DNA of 64,000 bases from Geodermatophilus telluris (GCF_900102745.1 NZ_FMZF01000001.1:1020163-1084162), one strand, 5' to 3'. Numbered from the stretch's first letter, positions 16,677 to 25,985 are shown. A program made the numbers and translations. Notes: a model not told the origin generated them from the letters alone.

Positions 16677-17849
16677 CTAGCGGAGCTCCCGCGGGTCCGG
16701 CCGGGCCCCGGCGACCGGCCGCGACGCCAGCAGCACGGCTCCGCCGGCCGCCAGCCCGGCGGCGGTCAGGAACGCCGCCGGGATCCCGCCCGCCGACGCG
16801 ACGAGACCCAGGAGGAGCGGACCGCCGCCGAGCCCCAGGTCGATGAACACGCTGGCCGTCCCCGCGGCGCTGCCCCGCTGGGAGGGCGGCACCCGGCTGA
16901 ACACGGCCGCGAACACCGCCGGGGTCAGGAAGGCGGTGCCCACCGCCAGCGAGGCCGTCCCCGCGAGGAGGCCCTCCGCCGACGGCACCGCGGCGACGAG
17001 GGTCAGGCCGGCGGCCGAGGCGCCGAGGGCCGCGGCGGCCAGGCGCAGCGGTGGCACGCGGTCGGGCAGGGTGGCGAACACCGTGCGGCAGACGACCACG
17101 ACGAGCCCGAACAGCCCCAGCACCGTGCTCCACGCGTCCAGGCCGATCCGGGCGGCGTGCAGGGGGGCGAACGCCGTGAAGCCGCCGACAACGGCCACCC
17201 CGGCGAGCAGGCCGATCCCGGGGAGCAGCACGGCGGGGTGGAGCAGCGGCGGTGCGGCGGACGGCCCGGACACCGGCTCCAGGGTCTCCGGCACCCGGGC
17301 GGCGAGCAGCGCGGCGACGGCCAGCAGCACCGCGCCGCCCGCCCAGACGGCCGCGAAGCCACCCGAGCCGAGCAGCGCCTGACCGACGACAGGCCCGACG
17401 GCGATCCCGACGTAGAGGGCCAGCGAGTTGTAGCTGAGCGCCTCACCGGCCCGGCCGGCCGGCGCCAGGTCGGCCAGGGCCGCGAAGCCGGCGACGACGT
17501 ACAGCGCCTCCGCCGCCCCCAGCAGCAGGCGCAGCACCACCAGCCAGGCCAGGTCGGTCACCAGCAGGTGACCGAGCACCAGCACGGCGAGCAGCGAGGC
17601 GCCGCCGACCAGCAGCGGTCGGCGGCCGTGGCGGTCGGCCCACCGGCCGGCCAGCGGACGCAGGACCAGGGTCGTCACGCCGGACGCGCCGACGGCGACG
17701 CCGACCGCGGCCGGCCCCCCGTCCAGCGGCCCCGTCACGAAGAAGGGGGTCACCCCGAGCAGCGCGCCCGTGGCGGTGCAGTAGGCCAGGTCGGACACGG
17801 TCAGCGCGACGAACGCCGGCGTGAACAGCGTGTCCGGCCGGCGCCGCAT
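16677..17849 (-). CDS. MFS transporter
   Basis: A 390-residue major facilitator with about 12 membrane helices. The intracellular loop 2 signature appears as RPLAGRWADRHGRRPLLVGG, and the second half has the matching VFSRVPPSQRGSAAGT loop. It resembles drug/metabolite exporters of the DHA1 type; substrate cannot be inferred. ATG at 17849. It is separated from the downstream small protein gene by 256 bases that hold no gene I can see, and from the proW stop by 46 bases, so it may be read through from the pro operon. Confidence 0.88.
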   Translation of the reverse strand: MRRRPDTLFTPAFVALTVSDLAYCTATGALLGVTPFFVTGPLDGGPAAVGVAVGASGVTTLVLRPLAGRWADRHGRRPLLVGGASLLAVLVLGHLLVTDLAWLVVLRLLLGAAEALYVVAGFAALADLAPAGRAGEALSYNSLALYVGIAVGPVVGQALLGSGGFAAVWAGGAVLLAVAALLAARVPETLEPVSGPSAAPPLLHPAVLLPGIGLLAGVAVVGGFTAFAPLHAARIGLDAWSTVLGLFGLVVVVCRTVFATLPDRVPPLRLAAAALGASAAGLTLVAAVPSAEGLLAGTASLAVGTAFLTPAVFAAVFSRVPPSQRGSAAGTASVFIDLGLGGGPLLLGLVASAGGIPAAFLTAAGLAAGGAVLLASRPVAGARPDPRELR

Positions 17850-17895
17850 GGCGCGGCACGCTACTCCCGGGACCCGTTCCCGGACCGGGCCGCGC

Positions 17896-18822
17896 TCAGC
17901 CGGGCTGCTGCGCGCCGACCGCCGACGGGCGGACCGCGGTGTCCGCGGCCGGTGCGCTGCGCTGCCGGCCGGCCCGCGCCTGACGGAACCGGGACAGCAC
18001 CGACCGCTGCCCGAAGGCGCCGGTCAGGCGGTCGAGGAAGACCGCGAGCAGGACGACGGCCAGCCCGCCCTCGAAGCCGCTGGCGACGTCGAGCTGGGTG
18101 ACGGCGCGGACGACGACCGCGCCGAGCCCCGCGGCGCCGAGCAGGCCGGCCGTGACCACCATCGACAGCGCCAGCATGATCACCTGGTTGACGCCGGCCA
18201 TGATCGCCGGCAGCGCCAGCGGCAGCTGCACCTCGCGCAGCACCTGACCGGGCCGGGCGCCGAAGGCCTGCGCGGCCTCGACCACCTCGCGGTCCACCTG
18301 GCGGATGCCCAGCTCGGTGAGCCGGACCCCGGGCGGGATGGCGAACAGGATCGTCGCCACGACGCCGGGCACGACGCCCACGCCGAAGAAGAAGACGGCG
18401 GGGATCAGGTAGACGAACACCGGCGTGGTCTGCATCGAGTCCAGCACCGGCCGGACCGCGACGCTGACCGCCCGGTGCCGCGCCGCCAGGATGCCGAGCG
18501 GGACGGCGATCGCCGCGGCGATCACCGCGGCCACGAGCACCAGCGCCAGCGTCTGCATCGTCTCGACCCAGAGCTCGAGCGACACCACCAGCAGGAACGC
18601 CAGCAGCGCGTAGAGCGCCAGCCACGGGCCGCGCAGCAGCAGCGCCAGCACGGTGAAGACCACGATCCAGACCACCGGCGGCGGGGAGACCAGCGCGTCG
18701 GTCAGCCCGTCGACGAGGACCTGCATGACCGCGGAGATCGCGTCGAACAGCCAGGGCACCGCGGCGAGCAGCCAGTCGATGAGGTCGGCGACCCACTGGC
18801 CGAGCGGGAGGTGCGGGATCAC
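17896..18822 (-). CDS. proW: Glycine betaine/proline-type ABC transporter permease
   Basis: A 308-residue membrane subunit of the ProU/OpuA class. Around seven hydrophobic segments occur, and the EAA loop appears as LGIRQVDREVVEAAQAFGAR, the contact for the ATPase. ATG overlaps the stop of proV by 4 bases (18819-18822), so translation is coupled. With proV and proX it forms a three-gene uptake system for an osmoprotectant such as glycine betaine, proline betaine or carnitine. The long N-terminal segment (LGQWVADLIDWLLAAVPWLF) is typical of ProW. Confidence 0.9.
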   Translation of the reverse strand: MIPHLPLGQWVADLIDWLLAAVPWLFDAISAVMQVLVDGLTDALVSPPPVVWIVVFTVLALLLRGPWLALYALLAFLLVVSLELWVETMQTLALVLVAAVIAAAIAVPLGILAARHRAVSVAVRPVLDSMQTTPVFVYLIPAVFFFGVGVVPGVVATILFAIPPGVRLTELGIRQVDREVVEAAQAFGARPGQVLREVQLPLALPAIMAGVNQVIMLALSMVVTAGLLGAAGLGAVVVRAVTQLDVASGFEGGLAVVLLAVFLDRLTGAFGQRSVLSRFRQARAGRQRSAPAADTAVRPSAVGAQQPG

Positions 18823-20027
18823 GGGCGCCTCCCCCGGACCGGGACGGCCGACAGCGCGTCGAGCACCGCCGCCCGCGGGACGACGCCGAGCAGCCGCCCG
18901 TCGCCGTCGAGGACGCCGAGCGGCACCGGGTGCCGGCCGACGAGGTGCACGAACTCCACGACCGGCCGGTCGGCCCCGGTCGTGGCGAAGTCGGCGACCA
19001 GCTCGTACGGGCCGATCGCCGTCCGGCCCTCCTGCACCGCCCGGGCGAGCAGGTCGTCGCGGGCCACGCCGGCGACGCGCCGCTCGCCGTCGAGCACGTA
19101 GACGCCGTTGGCCTCCGCCCCGCCCAGCGCCCGGAGCACGTCCCCGGGCCGGTCACCGACCCGGGCGGTCAGCCGGGGCTCGCGCAGCAGGTCACCGGCG
19201 GTGAGCACCCGGGTCCGGTCGACGTCGGAGGTGAAGTCGGCGACGTAGTCGTCGGCGGGCGCGGAGATGATCTCCGGGCCGGTGCCCAGCTGCACGGTGC
19301 GGCCGTCCTTGAGCATGAGGATCCGGTCGCCCAGCCGCATGGCCTCGTTGAGGTCGTGGGTGATGAACACGATCGTCTTGGCCAGGTCCGACTGCAGCCG
19401 CTCCAGCAGGTCCTGCATGTCGCGGCGGATGAGCGGGTCGAGCGCGGAGAACGGCTCGTCCATCAGCAGCACCTCGGAGTCCGCGGCCAGCGCGCGGGCC
19501 AGGCCCACGCGCTGGCGCATGCCCCCGGAGAGCTCGTCGGGCCGGGCGCCGGCCCGGTCGATGAGCCCCACCGTCTCCAGTGCCCAGTCCGCCCGCTGCC
19601 GCTGCTCGGCGGCGGGGGCGCCGCGGACCTTGAGCGCGTACGCGGCGTTCTCGCGCACCGTGCGGTGCGGGAGCAGCGCGAAGTGCTGGAAGACCATGCT
19701 GATCTTCTGGTTGCGCACCGTCCGCAGCGCGGCGTCGTCGAGCGCCCGCAGGTCGCGGCCGTCGACCTCGACGGTGCCGGCGCTCGGCTCGATGAGCCGG
19801 TTGAGCAGCCGGACCAGCGTGGACTTGCCCGATCCCGACAGGCCCATGACGACGAACAGCTCCCCGCGCTCGACGGCGAAGTCGACGTCGTGGACCGCGA
19901 GCGTGGCCCCGGTCCGGCGCAGGATCTCGTCGCGCCCGTGGCCGTCGGCGGCCAGCCGCAGCGCCTCCTGCTCCCGCGCGCCGAAGACCTTCGTCAGGCC
20001 CGTGACGCGCAGCACCGGCGGCGCCAC
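18819..20027 (-). CDS. proV: Glycine betaine/proline-type ABC ATPase with CBS domains
   Basis: A 402-residue ATPase. Walker A is GLSGSGKST, Q-loop QHFALLPHRT, signature LSGGMRQRVGLARAL, Walker B VLLMDEPFSALDP, and H-loop FITHDLNEA. The C-terminal 120 residues are a tandem CBS module that in this family senses ionic strength and gates transport. GTG at 20027 starts two bases after the proX stop, replacing longer in-frame starts that overlap proX. Family knowledge places it on the cytoplasmic face in complex with ProW. Confidence 0.92.
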   Translation of the reverse strand: MAPPVLRVTGLTKVFGAREQEALRLAADGHGRDEILRRTGATLAVHDVDFAVERGELFVVMGLSGSGKSTLVRLLNRLIEPSAGTVEVDGRDLRALDDAALRTVRNQKISMVFQHFALLPHRTVRENAAYALKVRGAPAAEQRQRADWALETVGLIDRAGARPDELSGGMRQRVGLARALAADSEVLLMDEPFSALDPLIRRDMQDLLERLQSDLAKTIVFITHDLNEAMRLGDRILMLKDGRTVQLGTGPEIISAPADDYVADFTSDVDRTRVLTAGDLLREPRLTARVGDRPGDVLRALGGAEANGVYVLDGERRVAGVARDDLLARAVQEGRTAIGPYELVADFATTGADRPVVEFVHLVGRHPVPLGVLDGDGRLLGVVPRAAVLDALSAVPVRGRRP

Positions 20028-20029
20028 CG

Positions 20030-20995
20030 TCAGCCGATCCACTCGTCGATCTGGTCGCCGTGGGCGTCGACCCACTCGCGCGCCACGGTGGCGACGTCCT
20101 CGCCGTCGACGTCGACCGCCTTCTGCATCTCCTCCATCTCCTCGACGGAGATGCGGAAGTCCGTCAGCAGGTCGACGAAGCCCGGGGCCTGCTCGGCGAG
20201 CTCGTCGCTGGCGGCGATGTTGGCGCTGTAGGAGGGCATCGCGCAGGCGCCGTCCCCCTCGGTCAGGCAGCCGTCGGTGTAGGGCGTGGGCTCCTCGAGC
20301 TGGACCATGTCGTACTGCGCGAACACCGCGTGCGGGTGGTAGAGGTACAGCACGATCGGCTCCTCGCGGCTGTAGCTGTTCTCCAGCTGCGCCAGCTCGG
20401 CCGCCTCGCTGGACACCACGTGCTCGAGGCCGATGCCGTACCCCTGCAGCCGCTTGGCGTTCTGCTCGGTGGTGATGTAGCCGGGGTCGGCGTCGTAGAA
20501 CTTGTTCCCCAGCTCGTCGGCGTAGTCGTTGAGCTGGGTGACGCTGGTCAGCCCCTCCAGCGGCCCGCCGGGCTCGACGGCGTAGGCCGGCACGAACCAG
20601 CCCTGCGCGGCGTCGCCGTACGTCTCCGACACGATCTGCACCCGGTCGCTCGCCGAGTCCGCCAGCTCCTGCTGGTTGGGCAGGGCGACCTCGGTGAGCA
20701 GGTCGACGTCCCCGCGCTGCGCCCCGGCCCAGGCCGCGGCCGGGTCCAGCTGCGTGGTGGCCAGGGAGGACACGCCCAGGTCGGGGTGGTCGGCGGCGAT
20801 CTCGCCGAGGATGCCGTTGGTCAGCCCCGCCGCGGTCCAGCTGAACTGCGCCGCCTGCACGGTGATGCCGTCACCGCTGCCGCCGCTGCCGCCGCCCGAC
20901 CCGGCCTCCTCGCTGGTGCACCCGGCGACGGTGGCGGTGAGCAGGGCGGTCAGGGCCACCGCGGACGCGCGGGGCCGGAGGGGGGTGCGCTGCAT
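20030..20995 (-). CDS. proX: Glycine betaine-type substrate-binding lipoprotein
   Basis: A 321-residue binding protein with a lipobox (TATVAGC, Cys about 26) followed by a Gly/Ser linker. The mature part begins ITVQAAQFSWTAAGLTNGIL and contains aromatic residues (YLYHPHAVFAQYD, PTPYTDGCL) that would form the cage for a quaternary ammonium group. First gene of the proX-proV-proW operon. Whether the ligand is betaine, proline betaine or another compound cannot be told from sequence. Confidence 0.88.
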   Translation of the reverse strand: MQRTPLRPRASAVALTALLTATVAGCTSEEAGSGGGSGGSGDGITVQAAQFSWTAAGLTNGILGEIAADHPDLGVSSLATTQLDPAAAWAGAQRGDVDLLTEVALPNQQELADSASDRVQIVSETYGDAAQGWFVPAYAVEPGGPLEGLTSVTQLNDYADELGNKFYDADPGYITTEQNAKRLQGYGIGLEHVVSSEAAELAQLENSYSREEPIVLYLYHPHAVFAQYDMVQLEEPTPYTDGCLTEGDGACAMPSYSANIAASDELAEQAPGFVDLLTDFRISVEEMEEMQKAVDVDGEDVATVAREWVDAHGDQIDEWIG

Positions 20996-21110
20996 GGGGC
21001 TCTTCTTCCGTGGGGGCGCCGGACCCGGACGGGTGCGACGGGGGTGGAGCGTGCCACGAGGCGCAGACCCCGGGTGGGGCCTGCGCCTCGTCGCGCGCTG
21101 GGGAGGACTG

Positions 21111-21156
21111 CGGTCGGGCCGGCGGCCCGCGGGTCAGCGGGCCGCCGGCCCGACCG
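21111..21156 (-). terminator. tauD-type gene terminator with the stop codon in its loop
   Basis: Perfect 20-bp arms (21111-21130 and 21137-21156) flank a six-base loop, GGGTCA on the plus strand, that contains the stop codon of the dioxygenase gene (21134-21136). A second, weaker hairpin with arms AGGCGCAG/CTGCGCCT follows near 21058-21088. Confidence 0.75.
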
Positions 21157-22027
21157 GTGCATCCCCGCGGAGGGTGATGCGGTGCATGACGCGGCGCTGG
21201 TCGCCATAGTCCCGGTTGGCGTAGTGCACCGTCGAGCGGTTGTCCCACATGACGACGTCACCGACCGACCAGCGGTGCCGCACGATGTGCTCCGGCTTGG
21301 TGATGTGCGCGTAGAACAGGTCCAGCAGGTACCGGCTCTCGGCGTCGGACACGCCCTCGATGTGGGAGACGAAGCCGGGGTTGACGAACAGGCCCTTGCG
21401 GCCGGTCTCCGGGTGCACGCGCACGACGGGGTGCGCCACCGGGACCAGGGCGCGGAACTCCTCGCCCTCCCACTTCGTCCGCTCCTCGCGCTGGGCGAGG
21501 TAGTAGCCGAACTCCCGGGTGCCGTCGTGCACCGCGACGAGCTGGTCGGCCAGGCGCTGCACGGGCTCGCTCAGCGAGCGGTAGGCCAGCTCCAGGTCGG
21601 CCCACTGGGTGTCCCCGCCGGTGGGCGGGAGGACGACGGCCCGCAGCACCGACCCGAGCGGGGGCCGGCGCACGAAGGTGACGTCGGTGTGCCAGACGTC
21701 GGCGAAGCCGCCGGTGGCGCTGTCGAGGGCGTAGATCTCCGGGTGCTGGTCGTCGACGCCGGGGACGACGGGGTGCGACTCGGTGACCTCGCCGAGGCGG
21801 CGGCCGAGCGCGATCTGGCTGTCCGGGTGCAGGTCGTGCTGCTCGGAGAAGAACAGCACCTTGTACTCGGCGAGGGCGGCGCGGACGGCGCGGACCTGGT
21901 CGTCGGTGGCGCGGCTGAGGTCGACGCCGTGGACGCGGGCACCGATGGTCGGCTCGAGGCGCTCGAGGTCGAGGGCCCCGGCGTCGTCGTCGGCGGGCGT
22001 GGTCGGGGCAGCGGCGAGCAGGGTCAT
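21134..22027 (-). CDS. TauD/TfdA-family Fe(II)/2-oxoglutarate dioxygenase
   Basis: A 297-residue dioxygenase. The iron triad is visible as H113-T-D115 (WHTDVTF) and H268 (RSTVHYANRD); the 2-oxoglutarate-binding arginine lies in VMHRITLRG. The closest functional group is taurine/alkylsulfonate dioxygenase, which releases sulfite for sulfur supply. ATG at 22027 is preferred; frame upstream is not conserved-looking. A cysteine-type leader peptide (22075-22164) precedes it by 47 bases, which fits a sulfur-acquisition role better than carnitine or herbicide degradation. No sulfonate ABC transporter is adjacent; the next operon is proXVW. Confidence 0.9.
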   Translation of the reverse strand: MTLLAAAPTTPADDDAGALDLERLEPTIGARVHGVDLSRATDDQVRAVRAALAEYKVLFFSEQHDLHPDSQIALGRRLGEVTESHPVVPGVDDQHPEIYALDSATGGFADVWHTDVTFVRRPPLGSVLRAVVLPPTGGDTQWADLELAYRSLSEPVQRLADQLVAVHDGTREFGYYLAQREERTKWEGEEFRALVPVAHPVVRVHPETGRKGLFVNPGFVSHIEGVSDAESRYLLDLFYAHITKPEHIVRHRWSVGDVVMWDNRSTVHYANRDYGDQRRVMHRITLRGDAPVGPAAR

Positions 22028-22074
22028 GCGAGGTCTCCGGAGGTGGGTGCGGGCAGGCGGGACGGGGCGGGGGG

Positions 22075-22164
22075 TCAGGCCCGACAGAGCGCGCTCGCGC
22101 ACCGCAGCAGGTCGACGTGCCGGCGCTCGACGAGCGCAAAGCACACAAACCCGACCAAGTGCAT
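22075..22164 (-). CDS. Putative sulfur-regulation leader peptide (RRHVDL type)
   Basis: A 29-codon ORF, starting MHLVGFVCFALVE and ending RRHVDLLRCASALCRA, with cysteines at codons 8, 21 and 27. The RRHVDLLR...SALC ending matches the small leader peptides known upstream of sulfur-assimilation genes in Streptomyces and mycobacteria, where translation through cysteine codons tunes downstream expression. ATG at 22164 lies 7 bases after TACGGT (22177-22172), so it is probably translated from a leaderless mRNA. It is the only obvious feature between that promoter and the TauD-type gene. Regulation by cysteine is inferred from the family. Confidence 0.8.
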   Translation of the reverse strand: MHLVGFVCFALVERRHVDLLRCASALCRA

Positions 22165-22171
22165 GCGGATT

Positions 22172-22177
22172 ACCGTA
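22172..22177 (-). promoter_or_regulatory. -10 box for the leader peptide and TauD-type gene
   Basis: TACGGT on the minus strand, followed by 7 bases and then the ATG of the leader peptide. This TANNNT-N6-8-start pattern recurs in the window. Confidence 0.55.
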
Positions 22178-22386
22178 GCGGGTGCTCCGCCTCCCGGGAC
22201 AGGGGGTCCCGGCCGCCCGCCGTCCTCCCTGCGGGTGACGCGCGCGGCGCCCGGGGACCGGTCGGCGGCCCGACCTGCCGAGACAGGAGGGGTCGGTCCG
22301 GACGGGAGGGGTGCGTGGTGGCGCAGTCGGGCGTGCGGGTCGCGACCCTGTCGCGGCGGCGCGGGCCTGTGGCACCGTCTGAACCC

Positions 22387-24900
22387 ATGTCGCGCCCGGC
22401 CGGGGACCAGACGCTGGGCGACCTGGCGCGCTCGGTCCGGGTGGTCGGGCCGGACACCCCCGTCGCCACCGTGGAGGCGCTGCTGCTGCGCCGTCCGGCG
22501 GGCACGCCGTGGCTGGTCGTGCAGGGCACGGACGGCCCGGTGCTCCTGGGCCGCGGCTGGCTGGAGGCGATGCGGGCCGGGACCGGCAGTGACGGCGTCC
22601 CGCCGGCCGGCTCCCGCCCCGTCGCGGAGGTGGCGCCGCGGGGCACGCTCGTCGTCCCCGCCGGCTCCACCGTCGGCGAGGCCGCGGCCCTGCTGGCGGA
22701 GCGGCGGCGCAGCGGGGAGGACGTGCCCGAGGCGATCGTCGTGGTCTGCGCCGAGGACGTCGGCGTCGTCCCGGTCGCCACGCTGTTCGAGCAGCTCGCG
22801 CACCACTACGCGTACCGCGCCGTGCACGACCCGCTCACCGGCCTGCCCAACCGGCTCTTCCTCGAGGACCAGGTGCAGCCCCCCGGCGGCTTCCGGCCCG
22901 GGGCGCTGTTCTTCGTCGACCTCGACCGCTTCAAGGACGTCAACGACCACTTCGGCCACGCCGCCGGCGACGAGGTGCTGGCCCAGTTCGCCCGGCGGCT
23001 GCGCTCGCTGGCGCGGTCGGGCGACCTGGTGGCCCGGCTCAGCGGCGACGAGTTCGTCCTGGTCACCGCCGACCGGCTCGGCCGGGACGAGGCCGACGCG
23101 CTGGCGCAGCGCATCCTGCTCGCCGCCGACGCACCGGTGGTCGTGCGCGGCGCGAACGGCAGCGAGGAGCTGGTCGCCATCGGTGCCAGCGTGGGAATCG
23201 CGCAGGCCCCGGCCGGGGAGGGCCCCGCGGGACCGGACGCGCTCGACCGGCTCGTCACCGAGGCCGACACGGCGATGTACCGGGCCAAGACCCTCGGCCG
23301 CGGCCGCTGGGCGCACTTCGCGCCCGAGCTGCTCGAGGACCGCGAGCACGGCGACGTGGTGCGGGCGCGGCACCTGCTGGAGCGCCGGCTGCGGGCGGCG
23401 GTGGACCGCGGCGGGCTCAGCGTGCAGTACCAGCCCGTGGTCGCGCTGCCCTCCGGCCGGACCACCGGCGTCGAGGCGCTGGCCCGCTGGCACGACGAGG
23501 AGCTGGGCTGGGTCGCCCCCGACCGGTTCGTCCCGCTCGCCGAGGACACCGGCCTGATCGTCGACCTCGGCCGGTGGGTGCTGCGCACCGCCTGCCGGGA
23601 GGCGGCGGGCTGGCCGGTCCCGCCGTCCGGGCCGGCCCCGACCGTGGCGGTCAACGTGTCCCCGGTGCAGCTGGTGCAGCGCGGCTTCGTCGACGAGGTC
23701 GTGGCGGCCCTGGCCGAGTCCGGGCTGGCGCCCGACCGGCTGTGCCTGGAGATCACCGAGACCGCGGCCATCACCGACCTGGCGGCCACCGCGGCGCGGC
23801 TCGAGGAGCTCCGCGGGCTGGGCGTGCGGCTGGCCCTCGACGACTTCGGCGCCGGCCACTCGGCGCTGTCCCTGCTGCGGCACCTGCCGGTGGACCTGGT
23901 GAAGATCGACCGGTCGTTCGTCGAGCGGGTCACCACCGACACCGCCGACGCCGTCCTGGTGCGCCTGGTCGTCGAGGCGGCGCACGGGCTCGGCCGCAAG
24001 GTGTGCGCGGAGGGCGTGGAGACGCCGGAGCAGGCGCGGCAGCTGGTCGCGCTGGGCTGCGACTCCGCGCAGGGCTGGCTGTTCGGCCGCCCGGCCGACG
24101 TCCCCGCTCTCGCCGCCCGGCCCGGCACGGTGGGGACGGACGAGGTGTCCGGCCCGGCACCGCTGCCCCTGGCCGGCAGCGACGAGGTGGTCGTCGTCTC
24201 CACCCCCGGCCGCGTCATCACCTACGCGTCGGCCACCGCGGGCCCGGTGCTCGGGTGGCTGCCGCAGGAACTGTTGGGCGCGTCGGTGCTCACCCTGCTG
24301 CACCCCGAGGACGTCGACCGCGTGCTCACCGGGCAGCCGGTGGCGCGCGACGGCGGCGCGGAGGGCACCGTGCACCGCGCCCTGCACCGCGACGGCACCG
24401 TGCGGTGGCTGCGCACCTCGGTGCAGCGGCTGACCGACGCGTCGGGCACGCTCCGCGAGGTCGTCACCGTGTCCCGCGACGTGACGGCGGCGGTGGCGGC
24501 CCAGGAGGCGCTGGCCGAGAGCGAGTCGATGTTCCGGCACGCCTTCGACGACGCGCCGATCGGCATGGCCCTCACCGACCTCGACGGCCGCTTCATCCGC
24601 GTGAACAAGGCCTTCGCGGCCCTGGTGGGGCGGGCGCCGGAGGAGCTGGCGCCGATGACCGTCGCCGACGTCACCCACCCCGAGGACCTCGCCCAGGACG
24701 ACGCCAACCTCACGGAGGTCCGCACCGGCGCCGTCGACGGGCACCTGGTGACCAAGCGCTACCTGCGCGCCGACGGCACGGCCTTCCTCGCCCGCGTGCA
24801 CGCCGCCGTCGTCGTGGACCGCTCGCAGCGGCCCTCGCACGTCTTCGCCCACGTCGTCGAGCTCGGCGGCGACGTCCCCGGCGTCGCGCCGCGGGGCTGA
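22387..24900 (+). CDS. GGDEF-EAL protein with C-terminal PAS domains
   Basis: An 837-residue cyclic di-GMP enzyme. Residues 1-135 look like a CBS-type or related small-ligand region (VVGPDTPVATVEALLL). The GGDEF domain has an SGDEF active site near residue 219 with an RxxD inhibitory site (RSGD) five residues before it. The EAL domain has EAL at about 363, NVSP, EITE, DDFG, VKIDRSF, EGVET and QGW, all catalytic positions present. Two PAS domains follow (about 595-710 and 715-830). PAS after EAL is the reverse of the common order. Both activities could be active. It has no membrane segment, so it is cytoplasmic. Confidence 0.92.
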   Translation: MSRPAGDQTLGDLARSVRVVGPDTPVATVEALLLRRPAGTPWLVVQGTDGPVLLGRGWLEAMRAGTGSDGVPPAGSRPVAEVAPRGTLVVPAGSTVGEAAALLAERRRSGEDVPEAIVVVCAEDVGVVPVATLFEQLAHHYAYRAVHDPLTGLPNRLFLEDQVQPPGGFRPGALFFVDLDRFKDVNDHFGHAAGDEVLAQFARRLRSLARSGDLVARLSGDEFVLVTADRLGRDEADALAQRILLAADAPVVVRGANGSEELVAIGASVGIAQAPAGEGPAGPDALDRLVTEADTAMYRAKTLGRGRWAHFAPELLEDREHGDVVRARHLLERRLRAAVDRGGLSVQYQPVVALPSGRTTGVEALARWHDEELGWVAPDRFVPLAEDTGLIVDLGRWVLRTACREAAGWPVPPSGPAPTVAVNVSPVQLVQRGFVDEVVAALAESGLAPDRLCLEITETAAITDLAATAARLEELRGLGVRLALDDFGAGHSALSLLRHLPVDLVKIDRSFVERVTTDTADAVLVRLVVEAAHGLGRKVCAEGVETPEQARQLVALGCDSAQGWLFGRPADVPALAARPGTVGTDEVSGPAPLPLAGSDEVVVVSTPGRVITYASATAGPVLGWLPQELLGASVLTLLHPEDVDRVLTGQPVARDGGAEGTVHRALHRDGTVRWLRTSVQRLTDASGTLREVVTVSRDVTAAVAAQEALAESESMFRHAFDDAPIGMALTDLDGRFIRVNKAFAALVGRAPEELAPMTVADVTHPEDLAQDDANLTEVRTGAVDGHLVTKRYLRADGTAFLARVHAAVVVDRSQRPSHVFAHVVELGGDVPGVAPRG

Positions 24901-24913
24901 GCGGCCTCCCCGG

Positions 24914-25912
24914 TCACCCCGGCCGGCGGCCGAGCTCCGCCAGCAGCCCGGCCTCCCGGGCGGCGCTCAGCCCGGCTCCCCGCGGCCGGTCGAGCCCCTG
25001 CGCGCGCTCCCACGCCAGCAGGTCGGCGAGCAGCTCCTCCCGGGGGCGGTGGCGCAGCCCCGCGGCCGCCGCGCGCGCCCCGGAGCGGGCCGACCAGCCC
25101 CGGTCCTCCGGCGCCGGCAGCCACAGCGCCATCGACTCCTCCCCCATCCAGGGCTCGACGCCCCGCTCGAGCAGCCAGTCGGAGGACGCGGGCACCACCG
25201 GCCCGGTGTGCCCGGCCACCGTGCGGGAGGCGGCCACCCACTCGCCGAACGGCACGACCGGGCCGACGGCGTCGAACACGCCGGTGACGGACCGGTCCGC
25301 GCACCCGACCAGCCAGCCCGCGAGGTCGCGGACGTCGACCACCTGGGTGGGCAGGTCGGGGGTGTCGGGCACGAGCAGCGGCCCGTGCGGGTCGCGCGCG
25401 GCGCGGGCGACCCAGGCGCCGGAGCGGCCGGTGTGGTCGCCGGGGCCGCCGACGAGCCCGGCGCGGGCCACGAGCAGGCGCTCCCCCACCGCGGCCCGGG
25501 ACAGCTCCTCGCAGGCGACCTTGGCCGGCCCGTACAGCTCCCGCCCGACCCGCGGCTCGTCGGTGGCCCGGCCCACCGGGTCGGTCTCGTCCCCGCCCGG
25601 CGTCGTCCGGGAGGCGTAGGCGCTGACCGAGGAGACGTAGGTCCAGTGCCGGGCCCGGTCGCCCAGCGCCGCCAGCGCCTCGCGGACGGACGCCGGCTGC
25701 CAGGACACCTCCACCACGGCGTCCCACTCCCGGCCGGCGACCGCGTCGTAGGCGCCGGGGCGCTCGCGGTCGGCGGCGACCAGCCGGGCGCCGTCGGCCA
25801 CCCCGCCGGACCGCCCGCGCGCCAGGCAGGTGACCGCGTGCCCCCGGGCCAGCGCCTGCCGCGACACCTCACGGCCCAGCCAGGCCGTCCCGCCGAGCAC
25901 CAGCACGTCCAC
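24914..25912 (-). CDS. NAD-dependent epimerase/dehydratase-family (SDR) reductase
   Basis: A 332-residue extended short-chain dehydrogenase. The dinucleotide loop is [14 protein letters not shown] (GGTxxLG form), and YVSSVSAYA followed by [12 protein letters not shown] gives the Tyr-x3-Lys pair. It resembles actinobacterial oxidoreductases annotated as isoflavone-reductase or RNA-binding-like SDR proteins. Start is GTG 25912. It stands convergent to the GGDEF-EAL gene with 13 bases between the stops. Substrate unknown. Confidence 0.85.
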   Translation of the reverse strand: MDVLVLGGTAWLGREVSRQALARGHAVTCLARGRSGGVADGARLVAADRERPGAYDAVAGREWDAVVEVSWQPASVREALAALGDRARHWTYVSSVSAYASRTTPGGDETDPVGRATDEPRVGRELYGPAKVACEELSRAAVGERLLVARAGLVGGPGDHTGRSGAWVARAARDPHGPLLVPDTPDLPTQVVDVRDLAGWLVGCADRSVTGVFDAVGPVVPFGEWVAASRTVAGHTGPVVPASSDWLLERGVEPWMGEESMALWLPAPEDRGWSARSGARAAAAGLRHRPREELLADLLAWERAQGLDRPRGAGLSAAREAGLLAELGRRPG

Positions 25913-25985
25913 GTCCCCACCCTGCCACCGGGGCGCCGGCCGGCAGGGGCCGTCCGCTCCCGGCGCAGCGGGCCCGGCCGCCCGC

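Noticed and set aside
17896..20995. proXVW read as a taurine/sulfonate importer for the nearby TauD-type enzyme
   Set aside because: The ATPase has CBS domains and the binding protein has aromatic cage residues typical of quaternary ammonium uptake. A strong terminator separates the two units, so no shared substrate is supported.
22075..24852. A very long open frame on the minus strand opposite the GGDEF-EAL gene
   Set aside because: GC-rich codon bias opens the opposite frame. Its sequence is Arg/Gly/Val/His-rich with no motif, while the plus strand has complete catalytic motifs. Only its last 29 codons, the leader peptide, are judged real.
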